Below, one piece after another: positions 55,513-63,891 of a stretch of DNA of 64,000 nucleotides. The DNA lies in contig NZ_VHQH01000002.1 in the NCBI RefSeq assembly GCF_006517535.1, positions 1 through 64,000 on the forward strand. Direction: 5' to 3'. The translations under genes and the position numbers were made by a program. Source of the stretch: Schumannella sp. 10F1B-5-1 (lineage in GTDB: Bacteria > Actinomycetota > Actinomycetes > Actinomycetales > Microbacteriaceae). The notes under the pieces are model-generated. The model worked only from the letters and a program-made list of their open reading frames with translations, did no database searches and had not been told where the DNA came from. The stretch's first letter is position 1. The number at the start of each line of letters is the position of its first letter.

Positions 55513-56742
55513 TCAGTTGCCCGGGCCTCCCGACGAGCCGCCGGGGCCGCCCATCCCGGATGCCGCCTGCTGGGTGACGCTGCCCGCGTAGTCGTTCGTC
55601 GGGTCGCGGTAGATGGTGTGCACGTGGCCCCAGCCCGAGGTCGAGACGCCGTCGACATCGGCCCCGGCGGAGCCCTGCTGCGCCTGGAAGGCGACGTAGA
55701 CGTTCGGACCGGAGATCGAGAAGCTGATCCCGTTCCCGGTGCTCATGTCGTAGACGGTGGCGCCCGACCAGGCGATCACGGTGTCGTCGAGCGTGGCCTC
55801 GATCTTCGCCAGCGCGGCCGCATTGGTCTGCTCGTCGGCCATCCCGGCCCAGTTGGCGATCAGATCGAGCAGCAGCTGCTTCTGCTCGTCGGTGAGGTCG
55901 GCACCGGTCAGCCCGTCGCCGGAGGTGAAGTCGCAGGTGTCGCCGGGGGCGCACATCGTGACATCACCGGAGGTGAGGGTCGCCTGCTGCGCATCCGTCA
56001 AGCTGTCGAAGAACGCGAAGGCGTCGGTGTAGATGCCGTCGAACGGCTGCACCTCGTCGCCGTCAGCGTCGGTGTAGACGGCCGGCTGCACGCCGAGGTG
56101 CGTGGGCGCGAAGGTGATGGTGTCGGCGCTGGGATCGAGGGTCGCGTTGATGCCGAGGTGGTGGCCGCCGAACTGCACCTCGAAGGCGCTGTCGCCAGTC
56201 GGGTCGCCAAAGAAGGCGATGTAGTACTGCCCGAGCGAATCCTCGGTGCTGCTGCTGTTCTCGAGCAGGTACTCGTCGCCGCCCATGATCCCGGAGACGG
56301 TGGCGTAGGCCTCGTCGCTGAGCAGCGACTCGAGCACGGCCAGCGCGGCGGTCTTCTGCTCGTCGGTGAGATCGGCGAGATTCAGGCCGGCGCGCTGCAC
56401 GAAGGTGACCGGGAAGTTCGACCACGAGGTCGTCTTGGTCTCGTCGTCGTAGTCGTAGAGCACCGCCTCCTTCTGCTCATCGCTGAGGGTGGCGAGGAAG
56501 GCCTGGGCTGCCGCGGAGGTCGCGGTGATGGTTCCGTCGGTCGTCGTCGCGTCGGATGCGGTGCTCGCCGTCGTCTCGGTGGTCGACGAGCTCGCCGAGC
56601 CGGTGGATGCCGTGCCGGCGGTGGTCGCGGCGCATCCACTCAGCGCGAGCGAGCCGGCGAGCAGAAGGGCGGTGATCCACGGGGCGCGCCGGCCGATCGA
56701 CGCTCGCAGCGTGCGGGTCTGGGTGGTCTCGTGAGGTCTCAT
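55513..56742 (-). CDS. DUF3500-type lipoprotein
   Basis: A 409-residue protein. A signal peptide ends with the lipobox LALSGC, then a Ser/Thr-rich linker of about 45 residues. The folded part carries the pattern LSDEQKEAVLYDYDDETKTTSWSNFP early and YYIAFFGDPTGDSAFEVQFGGHHL centrally, with 'LxxLxxEQ' motifs repeated three times (around ADLTDEQKTAAL, DSLTDAQQATL, ADLTDEQKQLLL), as in DUF3500 proteins. The C-terminus has a Gly/Ser-rich tail. It is lipid-anchored outside the cell; the function is not known. No link to its neighbours is apparent. Confidence 0.88.
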   Translation of the reverse strand: MRPHETTQTRTLRASIGRRAPWITALLLAGSLALSGCAATTAGTASTGSASSSTTETTASTASDATTTDGTITATSAAAQAFLATLSDEQKEAVLYDYDDETKTTSWSNFPVTFVQRAGLNLADLTDEQKTAALAVLESLLSDEAYATVSGIMGGDEYLLENSSSTEDSLGQYYIAFFGDPTGDSAFEVQFGGHHLGINATLDPSADTITFAPTHLGVQPAVYTDADGDEVQPFDGIYTDAFAFFDSLTDAQQATLTSGDVTMCAPGDTCDFTSGDGLTGADLTDEQKQLLLDLIANWAGMADEQTNAAALAKIEATLDDTVIAWSGATVYDMSTGNGISFSISGPNVYVAFQAQQGSAGADVDGVSTSGWGHVHTIYRDPTNDYAGSVTQQAASGMGGPGGSSGGPGN

Positions 56743-56820
56743 GCGCAGGAAGTTAGGGGGCTGCGCTATGTCGCGGTCATGCCTTGCCTATGCAGTTCCC
56801 CTGCGGGATCGGCTGAACGC

Positions 56821-57534
56821 TCATCCCGGCGGCGGATCGCCCGTCTGCATGACGGGCACCCGTCCGGCTCGCGCTTCGACCGCGCTCGCGTCGTCGATGC
56901 GGATCCACGCGGTCGCGGCCCCGCCGGAGTCGACGAAAGCCCACTGCACGATGACCGCGTCGCCGTCACTGCGCACGCGATAGGCGCCATCGTGGAACGG
57001 GGCGTAGAGATCGTCGGCACCGAGGTAGCCGACGAGCTCGAGGGTGTCGCCGTGACGTTCATACAGCCGTCGGTCCGGGGCGTTCTCGTAGGCGACGAGG
57101 TCTCGGCCGCCGGTGTCGCCCTCCAGCGTCGTGTATCCGCCGTCCCCCGAGAACGCGATGGCGAAGAATCCCAGCGGCGCGGCGCAGCATAGATAGAACG
57201 CCAGCAGCACGACCATGCCGATCGTCGGGATGTCCCAGCCCCGCCGCCCGAACGCGACCGCCGCCGACAGCAGCAGTGCGGCGACGCACCCGAGCACGAC
57301 GACGAACGCGATCGCGACGACGCGCGGTGCGGTCACCCCGTCTCCCGTGCGGAACTGCGTCGGCGCGGTGACGGTGAGGAACGGCGTGACCCCGTACCGC
57401 TCCGCGACGGCACCCCACACGATCGCCGCCGCGACCCCGACAGCGACCGAGATGACCGGCAGCACGATCCAGCCGCGGAATCGGCGACGACGAGACCCGC
57501 GCTCGGCAGTCTCTTCCTCGACGCTCTCGTTCAT
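56821..57534 (-). CDS. Uncharacterised three-helix membrane protein
   Basis: A 237-residue protein from ATG 57534 (MNESVEEET). A charged start is followed by one helix (WIVLPVISVAVGVAAAIVWG), an external loop, and a helical hairpin (VVAIAFVVVLGCVAALLLSAAVAF and IGMVVLLAFYLCCAAPLGFFAI). The C-terminal 95 residues are a soluble beta-rich domain, with DLVAYENAPDRRLYERHGDT and VRSDGDAVIVQWAFVD. I do not recognise the family. It is the first of several - strand small membrane genes here and probably forms its own transcript. Confidence 0.65.
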   Translation of the reverse strand: MNESVEEETAERGSRRRRFRGWIVLPVISVAVGVAAAIVWGAVAERYGVTPFLTVTAPTQFRTGDGVTAPRVVAIAFVVVLGCVAALLLSAAVAFGRRGWDIPTIGMVVLLAFYLCCAAPLGFFAIAFSGDGGYTTLEGDTGGRDLVAYENAPDRRLYERHGDTLELVGYLGADDLYAPFHDGAYRVRSDGDAVIVQWAFVDSGGAATAWIRIDDASAVEARAGRVPVMQTGDPPPG

Positions 57535-57646
57535 GGCGGCATCCTGGCCCGCGCGACCTGAGAATCCATCGACCCCGGATGAGAGCCGGCCGCATGACCG
57601 CACGGGGCCCGAACTCACCGAGGCGAGCTCGGGCGCGCGAGCTGAT

Positions 57647-57952
57647 CTAGCGCGGGTCGTGCCCGCTTGCGCGCGACACCATGCGCACGGCGCCGAACAC
57701 GACGACGCCGGCGAGGCTCGCGACGGTGAGCGAGCATCCCAGCATCAGCAGCTCGAGCGTGTGCCAGTCGCCGTAGCCGGGGTGGAACGACGACGCGATC
57801 GCCGCCACCACGAAGCACCAGACGCCGAGCACGAGCGTCGACACGAGTGCGGCGGTGACGATCCGCGTCGAGAGGGCCATCGGGGTGCGGGCGCTGCTGC
57901 GCGCATCGACACGGGTGCTGCGGATGTTGGCGGTGCTGCTGCGGTCGGACAT
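57647..57952 (-). CDS. Small two-helix membrane protein
   Basis: A 101-residue protein with GAGGAG ten bases before the ATG. After a 28-residue polar tail it has two helices (IVTAALVSTLVLGVWCFVVAAIA and LLMLGCSLTVASLAGVVVFGAV) and a short basic end. No homologous family is evident to me. A gap of about 200 bases without an identifiable signal follows upstream (57953-58151 contains no gene). Confidence 0.6.
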   Translation of the reverse strand: MSDRSSTANIRSTRVDARSSARTPMALSTRIVTAALVSTLVLGVWCFVVAAIASSFHPGYGDWHTLELLMLGCSLTVASLAGVVVFGAVRMVSRASGHDPR

Positions 57953-58151
57953 GAGTCTCCTCGCGACGATCGGCGACTTCTTCTCGACTCTGCGTCATAC
58001 GCGGCGAGAAGGCAACGGTCCGTGACGACGAGCGTGCGCCGGGGTGCGCGCGGCTGCCACCGCCGGGCAGCGGATCTTCGAGCGCGACCGCGTCACCGCG
58101 GAGGTCGTCGCCGGCTGAGGCCGTGCGGCTCAGCGCAGCCGATGACGCCGT

Positions 58152-58667
58152 TCAGCGCAACGGCGCGACTTCGGATGCGGCATCGGGCTGGGCGAGCATG
58201 CGCCCGATCGCGCACTTCCAGTCATCCCACCGGGCGGGATCCGACTGCATGATGTCGAGGAAGCAACCCAGATCCCAGTCGTCGTCCCACCCCTCCGAAT
58301 CGCCATAGATCTCGATGAGGCAGAGGGCGGCCGCGAACGCACCCACGACGGTCAGAGCATCGGGCAGCTCAGATGCGCTCACCAGTTCTGGCCCATGCAC
58401 GAGCGGTCCTCCACGCCCATTCACAAACGGATCATTCTCGGTGATCGCACCGGGTTCGGCCAGGGCGCGTGTCAGCGCCTCCTGCCATCGCGTCCACCGC
58501 TCCTCGCTCGACCTCATCCACTCGCGCATTCGGCGGATCACCGGCGAGTGCCAGTCCTCTACATCTCCGTAGATCTCGACCATGAACAGGGCTGCGGTGA
58601 ACCCCTGCTCGCTCGTCAGCGTCGCCGGCAGGTCGGCGTCGGGCATCGCGTCTTCGATCTGCGCCAC
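58152..58667 (-). CDS. Uncharacterised acidic protein with duplicated domain
   Basis: A 171-residue soluble protein from a GTG with GGGAG six bases upstream. Two halves align: GFTAALFMVEIYGDVEDW then RRMREWMRSSEERWTRWQEAL, and AFAAALCLIEIYGDSEGW then LGCFLDIMQSDPARWDDWKCAI. The repeat, the E-I-Y-G-D core and the two Trp-rich helices suggest a small helical module used twice, of a kind often found in immunity or adaptor proteins, but the family is unknown to me. No toxin gene adjoins it. Confidence 0.65.
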   Translation of the reverse strand: MAQIEDAMPDADLPATLTSEQGFTAALFMVEIYGDVEDWHSPVIRRMREWMRSSEERWTRWQEALTRALAEPGAITENDPFVNGRGGPLVHGPELVSASELPDALTVVGAFAAALCLIEIYGDSEGWDDDWDLGCFLDIMQSDPARWDDWKCAIGRMLAQPDAASEVAPLR

Positions 58668-58758
58668 GTCGACTCCCTCATGACTTCAACTCGACTCTCG
58701 AGCGAAGCCTGGCGCATCGACAACGCCTTTCAAAGTCGTGACGCGCTGCAGCAGTGCT

Positions 58759-59268
58759 TCAGACCGACGCGCGCAGGGTCTCGCGCAGCCGCGCCCGCGC
58801 TCGGGAGTACCGCGCTCGTGCGGCCTCGGGCTTGAGACCCAGTACGGCGCCGGCTTCGGCGACTCCGAATCCCTCCCACGCGACGAGCAGCACGAGCTCG
58901 CGATCATCGGCGCGCAGCGCGTCGAGAGCTCGCCGCAGGTCGAGGTCGGGGTGCGCGTCGACGACTTCCTCGGCCAGGCGCTCGCGCAGGTGCTCGGCCG
59001 CCGCATCCCGCCGCAGCCGCCCGCGGCGCGCATTGGCGAGGACCTTGCGAGCGACGCCGTAGGCCCACGCCCGTGCCGGATCCTCGCCCGAGGGAAGGTG
59101 CCGTCGGCGCCGCCAGATCACGACCAGCGTCTCGGAGACCGCGTCCGCGGCGTCCTCGGAGTCATCGAGGCGACGCACGAAGTAGCGCAGCAGCTCGGGG
59201 ATGAGCTGCTCGGCGAGCGCGTCGACGGCGACGGGCCCGATGCCCGCCTCGGTCTCGACGCCGCTCAT
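58759..59268 (-). CDS. ECF-family sigma factor (paralogue 1)
   Basis: A 169-residue ECF sigma factor that starts by ATGA overlap with the upstream membrane-protein gene. Region 2: LIPELLRYFVRRLDDSEDAA and DAVSETLVVIWRRRRHL; region 4: VLLVAWEGFGVAEAGAVLG and LKPEAARARYSRARARL. It is close in sequence and in arrangement to the sigma factor at 60077-60589. In both pairs the membrane protein gene is first, the reverse of the usual sigma/anti-sigma order. Confidence 0.9.
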   Translation of the reverse strand: MSGVETEAGIGPVAVDALAEQLIPELLRYFVRRLDDSEDAADAVSETLVVIWRRRRHLPSGEDPARAWAYGVARKVLANARRGRLRRDAAAEHLRERLAEEVVDAHPDLDLRRALDALRADDRELVLLVAWEGFGVAEAGAVLGLKPEAARARYSRARARLRETLRASV

Positions 59269-59993
59269 CCCTCGTACCCCTGCTCGCCGAGCCAGTCGCC
59301 GTAGGAGGTCGTGAATCCGCGGGAGGCCGGGCACGCCCACAGCTGCGCTGCGAACCGGATGCCCTCGGCGTCGCCCGACTGGGCCGCTCCGGCGACGAGC
59401 GCGTTGATCTTTCCCGCGTCGCCGGCGTTCAGGTTCGGCCAGGCTGTCGACGCGACAATCACCTGGGTCGCCGCATCCCGCCGCTGCGTGTCGTGCTTCT
59501 TCTCAGCAGCGAGCCAGTCACCGACCCAGCCGCAGTATCCGGCGATCTCGTACTGCATCACGAAGCCGCTCTCGGTGGTGAGACCCGGGGCGCGGTTGAG
59601 GTCGGCCTCCGACGAGACCTGCTGGATGATCGCGTCGCGCGTCGTGCCCGGTGGGACCGGCACGTAGTCCGGATAGAGCGAGGCCGCGTACTCGTCGACG
59701 TCGGGCGCGTTCAGGTCGATGACCTCGCTGCCCTCGCCGCACTCACCTCCGGAGCAGGTCTGCCCGGTCTGGGCGAGGAACTGACGGATCGCATCCGCCG
59801 CCGCCGGTGCCGTGACCCCGCCGAGCAGCAGCGCGAGCGCCGCGATCCCGCCGCCCCAGGCGAGTCGGCGACGCCGCGCCCGGCCACGCCTCCGCACGGA
59901 AGCCGCCGCGACCCCCGTCACGAGGCCATCGGACGGGTCGATCTCCCGGCGCGTTCTGGTGAGCCGCGCGTCGAGCTCGTCATCGTCGATCAT
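59265..59993 (-). CDS. Single-pass membrane protein paired with an ECF sigma factor
   Basis: A 242-residue protein with GGGGGA before its ATG. The N-terminal 40 residues are cytosolic (MIDDDELDARLTRTRREIDP) with a basic run, then one helix (LAWGGGIAALALLLGGVTAPA), then an external domain with four Cys (CSGGEC, CGW, WACP). The cytosolic part is too short for a typical ZAS anti-sigma domain and has no HxxxCxxC. It may still bind the sigma factor encoded with it. The position, translational coupling and a sister pair at 60.1-61.2 kb support a shared sensing role. Confidence 0.75.
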   Translation of the reverse strand: MIDDDELDARLTRTRREIDPSDGLVTGVAAASVRRRGRARRRRLAWGGGIAALALLLGGVTAPAAADAIRQFLAQTGQTCSGGECGEGSEVIDLNAPDVDEYAASLYPDYVPVPPGTTRDAIIQQVSSEADLNRAPGLTTESGFVMQYEIAGYCGWVGDWLAAEKKHDTQRRDAATQVIVASTAWPNLNAGDAGKINALVAGAAQSGDAEGIRFAAQLWACPASRGFTTSYGDWLGEQGYEG

Positions 59994-60076
59994 GGCGTCC
60001 CCCTCTCACCATGTTCCTGTCCGGATGCGCGCGAAACGTGACACGACCGATCGCGCGACTTCGCGTCGAGCGACGA

Positions 60077-60589
60077 TCAGCGGTCCACGTCGACCGACAG
60101 CCGCGCGCGCAGCGCCGCTTTCGCCGCGGCATAGCGGGAGCGGCCCGTCGACGGCGAGACGCCGAGCACCGATGACGCTTCCGCGATCGTGAAGCCCTCC
60201 CAGTGCACGAGACGGATCAGCTCCGCCGTGTCGGGCGTCAAGCTCGCGATCGCCGCCCGCACGTCGAGTGCCTCCGCGGTTGCCGGCTCCTCGACCGCGC
60301 GTGCGACGGTTGCCCTCAGCTTCTCGGCGAGCCGTGCCGAACGTCGAGTCGCGCGTCGGTGATTCGACAGCACGTTCGCGGCCACACCGAACAGCCAGAG
60401 GATGCGCTCCTCCCGCACTGTCGGGAGTGATCGCACTCGCCGCCACGCCACCACGAGGGTCTCGGCGACCAGATCGGCCGCGTCCTCGCGCGACTCGACA
60501 CGGCGCAGGAAGTACGCCAGCAAGCGCGGAGCGGACTCCTCGGTCAGGCGCGTCAATTCAGACGAGAGCTCGCGCGAATCGCCCCTCAC
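60077..60589 (-). CDS. ECF-family sigma factor (paralogue 2)
   Basis: A 170-residue ECF sigma factor from GTG 60589, which overlaps the upstream stop as GTGA. Region 2: RLLAYFLRRVESREDAADLV and AETLVVAWRRVRSL; region 4: ELIRLVHWEGFTIAEASSVLG and VSPSTGRSRYAAAKAALRA. It resembles the product of 58759-59268 along its length. A longer frame running upstream to 60688 would overlap the membrane-protein gene by about 100 bases and is rejected. Confidence 0.9.
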   Translation of the reverse strand: MRGDSRELSSELTRLTEESAPRLLAYFLRRVESREDAADLVAETLVVAWRRVRSLPTVREERILWLFGVAANVLSNHRRATRRSARLAEKLRATVARAVEEPATAEALDVRAAIASLTPDTAELIRLVHWEGFTIAEASSVLGVSPSTGRSRYAAAKAALRARLSVDVDR

Positions 60590-61176
60590 GATGCCTCGCA
60601 GTCGCCGTAGACCGTGTTCATGCTGACGCCGGGCAATCCCGAGCCCTGCACATGCCGGTCGAGTTTGGCGAACACCGCTCGAACCCACGCGTCCATCTCC
60701 GGCGGCGGCGCGGTCGACGGCCGAGCGCCCTGCCGCGCCAAGTCGAGCTCATCGGCGCTCGGCGTCACCGCGTCCAGGTCGAGATCTCGCAGGTACCGAG
60801 CACCCTCCTCCTGCGCGGCCTCCGCTTCAGCATTCGTGTGACCTGCGCCGTAATCGGCGGCCACCTTGAACGCGACCGAGCATCGCTCTCGACTTCCGTC
60901 GGCGGTCACCACCTCGTGAACTTCCTCGCGATCGGGACCCTCGACCCACTGATAGCTGTCGAACAGCCCGCCGACCGCCGCCCACGCGGTCGCCCCACCA
61001 CCGAGCACCAGCGCAGCGCTCAGCCCGCCGGCGATCAGCGAGCGCCGATGCCGGAAACGGAACCGGCGCTGCCGCGCTGCGACCGCTCGCGCCAGGTCCA
61101 CCGCCGCCGCGTCCGCCTCGTCCGCCCCGACCCGAGGGGCCGAGCGAGACAGAAGCTCATCCAGTCGATCGCCCAT
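60586..61176 (-). CDS. Single-pass membrane protein paired with ECF sigma factor (paralogue)
   Basis: A 196-residue protein from ATG 61176. Cytosolic start MGDRLDELLSRSAPR, then a basic run before one helix (SLIAGGLSAALVLGGGATAWA). The external domain (about 65-196) carries two Cys and ends with VYGDCEAS. Length, topology and gene order match the protein of 59265-59993, though sequence identity is low outside the membrane region. This suggests a duplicated signalling module with diverged sensor domains. Confidence 0.75.
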   Translation of the reverse strand: MGDRLDELLSRSAPRVGADEADAAAVDLARAVAARQRRFRFRHRRSLIAGGLSAALVLGGGATAWAAVGGLFDSYQWVEGPDREEVHEVVTADGSRERCSVAFKVAADYGAGHTNAEAEAAQEEGARYLRDLDLDAVTPSADELDLARQGARPSTAPPPEMDAWVRAVFAKLDRHVQGSGLPGVSMNTVYGDCEAS

Positions 61177-61240
61177 CGCCCACCTGCTTTCCTTCTCACC
61201 CGGTACTTGTCCGGATGCGAGGCCAGTGTCCGACTCCGAC

Positions 61241-61420
61241 CTAGATTCCGCGGCTGGCCATCCACCGGTAGAGGAAGAACGACCCCAGACGAGCCGCGAA
61301 GACGCCTGACATGACCGCGCCGACCACGACCAGCAGCGGCGGCAGGGCTCGCCGAAGCGGTCCGTACCTGCCTTGGTAGGGCCCGTCGGGCCTGCGTCCA
61401 TCCCCGTTCGTGGGTTTCAT
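61241..61420 (-). CDS. Possible small membrane protein
   Basis: A 59-residue frame (MKPTNGDGRRPDG at the start) with one hydrophobic helix (ALPPLLVVVGAVMSGVFAA) and a basic end. No ribosome site is obvious and its neighbours do not argue for it; it may be a real small gene or a chance frame in GC-rich DNA. A weak homologue-like length is seen among the other small membrane genes in this region, which is why it is listed. Confidence 0.4.
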   Translation of the reverse strand: MKPTNGDGRRPDGPYQGRYGPLRRALPPLLVVVGAVMSGVFAARLGSFFLYRWMASRGI

Positions 61421-61482
61421 CACCGTCTGATCTGACTCGATGAGGTCGCTGCTGCCGCTGGACTGGTGTCGACTTCACAGGC

Positions 61483-62688
61483 TCACTGGTCGTCGCGCAC
61501 GGCCGTCTCGATGCGGCCGGTGAGGTCGTCGAGTTCGGCGGTCACCTCGGTTGCAGCCCAGACACGGTTCCGTTTGCGTCCCGTGAGCTCGGTGAGCACG
61601 TCGGATTCGACCAGCAGATCAAGTGCGGGAAAGACCCGGGATTCGTGCGCCGATGTCATGGTCGACGCCGTATCGCCAGTCAGGACCGGGCGCTCCAGGA
61701 GTCCGTCGATGATGTCGTGCGCGACGGAGCCACTGCGCTGTCGGACCCTGTCGCGCCACGCATCCGGGAGCTCGGCGAACCTGGCGGCCGTCGCACGCGC
61801 TTCGATCGCGGCCAGTTCTGCACCGCGCGCAAGGGCCGCGACGAAGGGAGCGACGTCGCCGGCTCTGTAGGCGTTGACGTGCGCGAAGTAGCGATCCCGA
61901 TCAGCGACCATCGCAGTCGCAACAGGAACGACTGTCTGCCGAGTCACGCCTCGGCGCCGAAGGATCGCGTGGATGATCGCACGCCCGATGCGCCCGTTGC
62001 CGTCGGTGAACGGGTGGATGGATTCGAACTGAGCGTGAGCGATAGCGGCCTGCACGAAGACCGGGATGTCGTCGCGGTTGACGTAGGCGATCAGGTCGTC
62101 GAGGTATCCCTTCACGAGTTCGTGCGGGGGTGGTACGTGGATCGCGTTCCGCGGAGAGAAGTCGCTCCCGCCGATCCAGTTCTGCTCTTCTCTGATCCGC
62201 CCGGCCCAGTCGCCGTCGAGAGGATCGCTCATCATGAGCGTGTGATGGGCAGAGAGAACTGCGGCGAGCTCGATGCGCCCTGTTCTGCCAGCCTCGTCGA
62301 CGAGTTCGGTGAGCGCGTCGGTGGCCGCCACCATGGACACGGCACTCGGGTTGGACTTGATACCACCCAGAGCCTTCGCGAAGTCGGCCACTCCTGCGAC
62401 GACGCGCTCGATCTTCGATGACGAGACCGATTCCGTCGCGATGAGGAACCTGCCGAGGGCCCCGAGGTGCTCACCGCCGGCACCTTCGGTATAGGCGATC
62501 TCCTGGATGGCGCGCTCACTAGCGCCGACGAGGTCCAGAGGAGGGCGATAGTCGAGGTCGGCGATCATCGGCGGAATCGATGTGATGACTTCCGTTAGCA
62601 TCCGGTCTTCGCGCGAGCCGCCGCGTTGCTTCTGGCTCCACGGCCTGGATTCGGAACGGTGAGGTGGCCATTCCGGGCTGCTCACCAT
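61483..62688 (-). CDS. Fic-domain protein (AMPylase-type)
   Basis: A 401-residue protein with GGAGG five bases before ATG 62688. The Fic core HPFTDGNGR (225-233) is complete, with the flap and the following IGRAIIHAIL. The N-terminal helix that holds the inhibitory motif reads SSSKIER (89-95), where class II Fic proteins have S-x-x-x-E-G/N: the Glu (E94) is kept and the Gly is changed to Arg. A C-terminal winged-helix-like part (about 320-395) resembles DNA-binding domains of Fic/DOC-type regulators. It should transfer AMP from ATP to a protein hydroxyl. The local GC content is lower than in the surroundings and a tRNA gene is close, so acquisition by transfer is possible. Confidence 0.9.
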   Translation of the reverse strand: MVSSPEWPPHRSESRPWSQKQRGGSREDRMLTEVITSIPPMIADLDYRPPLDLVGASERAIQEIAYTEGAGGEHLGALGRFLIATESVSSSKIERVVAGVADFAKALGGIKSNPSAVSMVAATDALTELVDEAGRTGRIELAAVLSAHHTLMMSDPLDGDWAGRIREEQNWIGGSDFSPRNAIHVPPPHELVKGYLDDLIAYVNRDDIPVFVQAAIAHAQFESIHPFTDGNGRIGRAIIHAILRRRGVTRQTVVPVATAMVADRDRYFAHVNAYRAGDVAPFVAALARGAELAAIEARATAARFAELPDAWRDRVRQRSGSVAHDIIDGLLERPVLTGDTASTMTSAHESRVFPALDLLVESDVLTELTGRKRNRVWAATEVTAELDDLTGRIETAVRDDQ

Positions 62689-62825
62689 GCCACCTCCAGA
62701 AACGCGACTACTGAAACAATTATTACTGTTTGATGCCACAAATGCGAGTAAAGACGACGATGGTCGCGTGGGGGCCCGGGCATTCAGCCATGCTCGGCGA
62801 GCTGAAACACACCCTGCAAATGAAA

Positions 62826-62849
62826 AGAGGCCCGGAAAACCGGGCCTCT
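62826..62849 (-). terminator. Intrinsic terminator of the tRNA-Leu transcript
   Basis: AGAGGCCCGG and its exact complement (62826-62835, 62840-62849) around AAAA form a 10-bp stem. Read on the - strand it is followed by TTTTCATTT, a real T tract, unlike most terminators here. It ends the tRNA transcript, which runs right to left. Confidence 0.85.
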
Positions 62850-62896
62850 CGAGAAGAATCAGAACATCGGGCCGTAAAACCCGACTTCCATTCGCG

Positions 62897-62980
62897 TGCG
62901 CGAGGGGGGACTTGAACCCCCACGCCCCGGAGGGCACTGGCACCTGAAGCCAGCGCGTCTGCCAATTCCGCCACTCGCGC
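62897..62980 (-). tRNA. tRNA-Leu (anticodon CAG)
   Basis: An 84-base class II tRNA on the - strand. The acceptor stem GCGCGAG pairs with CTCGCGC and A is the discriminator. The D arm has AATTGGCAGACGCG-type loop sequence, the anticodon stem is CTGGC/GCCAG with loop TTCAGGT (anticodon CAG), there is a long variable arm, and the T arm is GGGGGTTCAAGTCCCCC. CCA is not encoded. It reads CUG codons, the commonest Leu codon in this window. Confidence 0.95.
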
Positions 62981-63201
62981 GCGATGGCCGCGTCACCGCG
63001 ACCAACCGTGCGAGATTATCACAGCGCGACGGGCCCTCCGAACCCGGCGGAGGACCGCATCCACTCGCCGAGCGCAGCGCCAAGCACCACCCGAGGACCC
63101 GCCGAGCACTCCCCCGCTCAGCGTCCGCGCGGCGCGTTCCCGGGTCTCACAAGCCTCACGACTAACATCGTGCTGTCCGAGTCGGCCGAACAGGAGCTCC
63201 G

Positions 63202-63891
63202 TTGGGGATTCTCGACAACTTCGAGAAGGGTCTCGAGCGCGTCGTCAACGGCGCGTTCGCGAAGACCTTCAAGAGCGGTCTCCAGCCTCTCGAGGTCACC
63301 GCGGCGCTGCGCCGCGAGCTCGACACGAAGGCCGCCGTGGTCTCGCGCGACCGCATCCTGGTGCCGAACCGCTTCACGGTGCGCCTCGCGCCCGGCGACC
63401 ACCAGCGCATGACGAGCCTCGGGGATGCGCTGGTCGACGAGTTCACGCAGCTGGTGCAGCAGCACGCCACCGCGCAGCATTACAGCTTCGCCGGCGGCAT
63501 CTCGATCGAGCTGCTGCGCGACGACAAGCTCAGCGAGGGCGTCGTGCGCATCGACTCGGGCAGTGTGCAGGGCACGGTGCGCTGGGTTCCGGTGCTCGAC
63601 GTGAACGGCAAGCGCTATCCCCTGAAGAAGTCGCGCACGATCCTGGGCCGCGGCAGCGAGGCCGACGTGCCGGTGGATGACGCGGGCGCCTCGCGCAAGC
63701 ACGTCGAGATCCTCTGGGACGGCACGCGCGGACAGATCAACGACCTCGGCTCGACCAACGGCACGAAGCTGAACGGCTCGCCGCTGAAGCAGGCGGTGCT
63801 GGCGCCCGACTCGGTCATCGACATCGGTCGCACCCGCATCGTGTTCCGCGTTCTCGCGCAGGCCGACGAGCGGTCGGGGGGCCGACGATGA
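63202..63891 (+). CDS. fhaA: FhaA-type DUF3662/FHA-domain protein
   Basis: A 229-residue protein from a TTG start with AGGAG five bases upstream. The N-terminal DUF3662 domain (ILDNFEKGLERVVNGAFAK, GLQPLEVTAALRRELDT) is followed by a compact FHA domain: TILGRGSEADVPVDDAGASR (147-165), HVEILWD and NDLGSTNGTKLNG. It is shorter than mycobacterial FhaA because the long Pro-rich linker is missing. FHA domains bind phosphothreonine; the family links Ser/Thr kinase PknB to cell-wall synthesis (MviN). Its stop overlaps the next start as ATGA. Confidence 0.93.
   Translation: MGILDNFEKGLERVVNGAFAKTFKSGLQPLEVTAALRRELDTKAAVVSRDRILVPNRFTVRLAPGDHQRMTSLGDALVDEFTQLVQQHATAQHYSFAGGISIELLRDDKLSEGVVRIDSGSVQGTVRWVPVLDVNGKRYPLKKSRTILGRGSEADVPVDDAGASRKHVEILWDGTRGQINDLGSTNGTKLNGSPLKQAVLAPDSVIDIGRTRIVFRVLAQADERSGGRR

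Noticed and set aside
60589-60688. Longer start for the second ECF sigma factor
   Set aside because: The extra 33 residues have no sigma-factor features and overlap the upstream gene; GTG 60589 overlaps the stop exactly, as in the sister pair.
62689-62943. N-terminal extension of the Fic protein to 62943
   Set aside because: The extension would run through the tRNA-Leu gene and its terminator; ATG 62688 has a good ribosome site.
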